Shown: one piece after another, positions 7,611-8,307 of the stretch
Layout: every line of letters begins with the position of its first letter
Position numbering within the stretch: the stretch's first letter is position 1
Made by a program: the position numbers and the translations under genes
Notes under the pieces: generated by a model
Seen by the model: the letters and a program-made list of their open reading frames with translations, nothing else
Told to the model about the DNA's origin: nothing
Databases searched by the model: none
Origin: Acholeplasmataceae bacterium
GTDB taxonomy: Bacteria > Bacillota_I > Bacilli_A > ML615J-28 > CAG-698
Direction of reading: 5' to 3'
DNA: 8,307 nucleotides
NCBI GenBank assembly: GCA_012840905.1
Contig: DUVT01000191.1
Location: forward strand, 1-8,307

Positions 7611-7628
7611 ATTATTTGTTAAAATAAT
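7611..7628 (+). promoter_or_regulatory. Inverted repeat over a possible copZ promoter
   Basis: ATTATTT (7611-7617) and AAATAAT (7622-7628) form a perfect 7-bp inverted repeat with a 4-base spacer. Within it TGTTAAAAT (7617-7625) resembles an extended -10 box (TGn followed by TAAAAT), but no good -35 box lies 16-18 bp upstream. If used, transcription would start near 7632, at the very edge of the Shine-Dalgarno, which is a weakness. It may be an operator-promoter for a metal-responsive repressor, or simply AT-rich chance; copZ could also be read through from rmuC, since no terminator separates them. Confidence 0.3.
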
Positions 7629-7644
7629 TACGGAGGTTTTAATT

Positions 7645-7851
7645 ATGGATAAAACATTATATATTGAAGGTATGAATTGTAATCATTGTAAAATGAGAGT
7701 TGAGAAGGCTCTAAATAAATTAGATGGTGTTACTGCAGAAGTTGATTTAGATAATAAACTTGCAAAAGTAACTTTATCAAAAGAATATGATGATAAAGCA
7801 TTAATTAATGCAGTAGAAGATGTAGGCTACGATGTAGTTGATATAAAATAA
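7645..7851 (+). CDS. copZ: CopZ-like heavy-metal-associated (HMA) domain protein
   Basis: A 68-residue single HMA domain with the ferredoxin-like beta-alpha-beta-beta-alpha-beta length of copper chaperones. The metal site is GMNCNHCKMRVEKAL, with the cysteines of CxxC at 12 and 15; these bind Cu(I) in family members, which hand it to a P-type ATPase such as CopA. The end, VEDVGYDVVDIK, is also typical. There is no signal peptide, so it should be cytosolic. The start has the best Shine-Dalgarno in the window (GGAGG, 7632-7636, 8 bases before the ATG). No copA, csoR or copY is visible on either side, so copper is inferred from the family and the protein might serve another soft metal; the symbol is used in the family sense. 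The stop codon is part of the foot of the following terminator hairpin. Confidence 0.87.
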   Translation: MDKTLYIEGMNCNHCKMRVEKALNKLDGVTAEVDLDNKLAKVTLSKEYDDKALINAVEDVGYDVVDIK

Positions 7852-7876
7852 GGTTGTTTTTTAAAACAACCTTTTT
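7850..7876 (+). terminator. Intrinsic terminator of copZ
   Basis: AAGGTTGTTT (7850-7859) pairs with AAACAACCTT (7864-7873) around a 4-base loop, followed by T to 7876. The foot of the stem includes the last bases of the copZ TAA stop, so gene end and terminator are fused. The GGTTG/CAACC core and the U tract make this a good rho-independent terminator for plus-strand transcripts. Confidence 0.88.
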
Positions 7877-7880
7877 ACAT

Positions 7881-7922
7881 AAAAAAACCAAGCAAATCAT
7901 TTATTATGATTATGGCTTGGTT
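7881..7922 (-). terminator. Intrinsic terminator of ispG
   Basis: On the minus strand, AACCAAGC (7922-7915) pairs with GCTTGGTT (7893-7886) in the outer stem. An inner stem ATCAT/ATGAT (7910-7906 with 7900-7896) sits above an asymmetric internal loop and carries a 5-base apical loop. The run of seven A on the plus strand (7881-7887) becomes the U tract of the ispG transcript. It begins 4 bases after the ispG stop. The plus-strand side also ends in T-rich sequence and may act weakly as a second stop for copZ read-through. Confidence 0.85.
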
Positions 7923-7925
7923 ATT

Positions 7926-8306
7926 TTAATTTTTATCATTTATCAAATTATAAATTTCATTTTTTAAAGTTTCAACTATTTCAGTTTGTTCAAGGCGTTT
8001 TATAATTTCACCTTTTTTAAATAATAATGCACCATTTCTTCCGCCAGCGATACCGATATCAGCATCTCTTGCTTCACCTGGCCCATTAACTGCACAACCC
8101 ATTATAGCAATTTTTAGATCTGTATTAGAGAATTGTTCAAGAAATAATTCGATTTCATCAACAATTTCAAGCATATTATATTGAATTCTTCCACAAGTTG
8201 GACAAGAAATTAAAGTTGGTTTTTTATATAACCCTAAGGATGCTAGGATTTCTTTTGCAACTTTTACTTCTTCAACTGGATCAGCACTTAGGGAAACTCT
8301 TAAAGT
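7926..8306 (-). CDS. ispG: 4-hydroxy-3-methylbut-2-enyl diphosphate synthase IspG (GcpE), C-terminal part, 5' end outside window
   Basis: The frame stays open to the right edge, giving 126 visible residues; the methionine encoded at 8174 is internal. IspG reduces methylerythritol cyclodiphosphate to HMBPP, the penultimate step of the MEP isoprenoid pathway, with a [4Fe-4S] cluster. The visible part begins TLRVSLSADPVEEVKVAKEI, the end of the barrel domain, then carries SCPTCGR (cysteines at visible residues 35 and 38) and MGCAVNGPGEARDADIGIAGG (cysteine 71, glutamate 78). These are the three cysteine ligands and the one glutamate ligand of the cluster, all intact. The C terminus after LLFKKGE is a short, charged helix, normal for the family. 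It converges with copZ; a minus-strand terminator follows its TAA stop at once. Presence of IspG implies that this organism makes isoprenoids by the MEP route, although the other pathway genes are not seen here. Confidence 0.96.
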   Translation of the reverse strand, partial: TLRVSLSADPVEEVKVAKEILASLGLYKKPTLISCPTCGRIQYNMLEIVDEIELFLEQFSNTDLKIAIMGCAVNGPGEARDADIGIAGGRNGALLFKKGEIIKRLEQTEIVETLKNEIYNLINDKN

Positions 8307-8307
8307 A

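Noticed and set aside
7926..8174. A complete 82-residue minus-strand gene starting at 8174
   Set aside because: The frame continues to the right edge and the upstream residues include SADPVEEV and the SCPTCGR cluster motif of IspG, so the methionine at 8174 is internal.
1..8307. Search for CRISPR arrays, transposases, tRNA or rRNA genes, riboswitches, toxin-antitoxin pairs and phage genes
   Set aside because: Genes fill almost the whole window with recognisable housekeeping families, and the three short intergenic gaps contain only promoter and terminator elements.

Overview
The window is ordinary chromosomal housekeeping DNA from a strongly A+T-rich bacterium of the low-GC Firmicutes/Tenericutes type. 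The protein signatures are Bacilli-like: a DnaK with a [10 protein letters not shown] tail, a CshB-type helicase next to nfo, and a Firmicutes-style IspG. Every gene reads full length under the standard bacterial code. TGA ends mtaB and cshB, and the only two tryptophans are TGG codons. This argues against the recoded mycoplasmas, but fits standard-code relatives such as Acholeplasma-like or uncultured gut/sediment 'tenericute' Bacilli. The exact taxon cannot be set from the sequence alone.

Layout: (1) Positions 2-1862 hold the 3' part of dnaK and a complete dnaJ, the end of a heat-shock chaperone operon, closed by a strong intrinsic terminator (1872-1906). (2) A clear sigma-A-type promoter (-35 TTTACT, 17-bp spacer, -10 TATAAT) then starts a tight five-gene unit: rsmE, mtaB, cshB, nfo and rmuC (1986-7586). 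Its gaps are 5 bp or less and two of its junctions overlap. (3) A small copZ-like metal chaperone gene follows (7645-7851), with an excellent Shine-Dalgarno, an AT-rich inverted repeat upstream and its own terminator. (4) On the minus strand, the 3' part of ispG enters from the right end and stops at 7926, with its own terminator back-to-back with that of copZ.

The five-gene unit mixes ribosome and tRNA maturation (RsmE methylates 16S rRNA U1498, MtaB methylthiolates t6A37 of tRNA, CshB is a DEAD-box RNA helicase) with DNA maintenance (Nfo is an AP endonuclease, RmuC a membrane-anchored coiled-coil protein with a nuclease-like core). The order dnaK-dnaJ-...-rsmE-mtaB and the cshB-nfo pair are familiar from Firmicutes. 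The prmA gene that often sits between dnaJ and rsmE is absent here.

I found no mobile element, CRISPR array, RNA gene, toxin-antitoxin pair or defence island, and nothing that amounts to a new biological system. No stretch without a gene exceeds about 125 bases. The second-look items are small: a 15-bp in-frame tandem duplication in cshB, altered RNA-contact motifs in that helicase, near absence of tryptophan, an inverted repeat over the possible copZ promoter, and the missing prmA.
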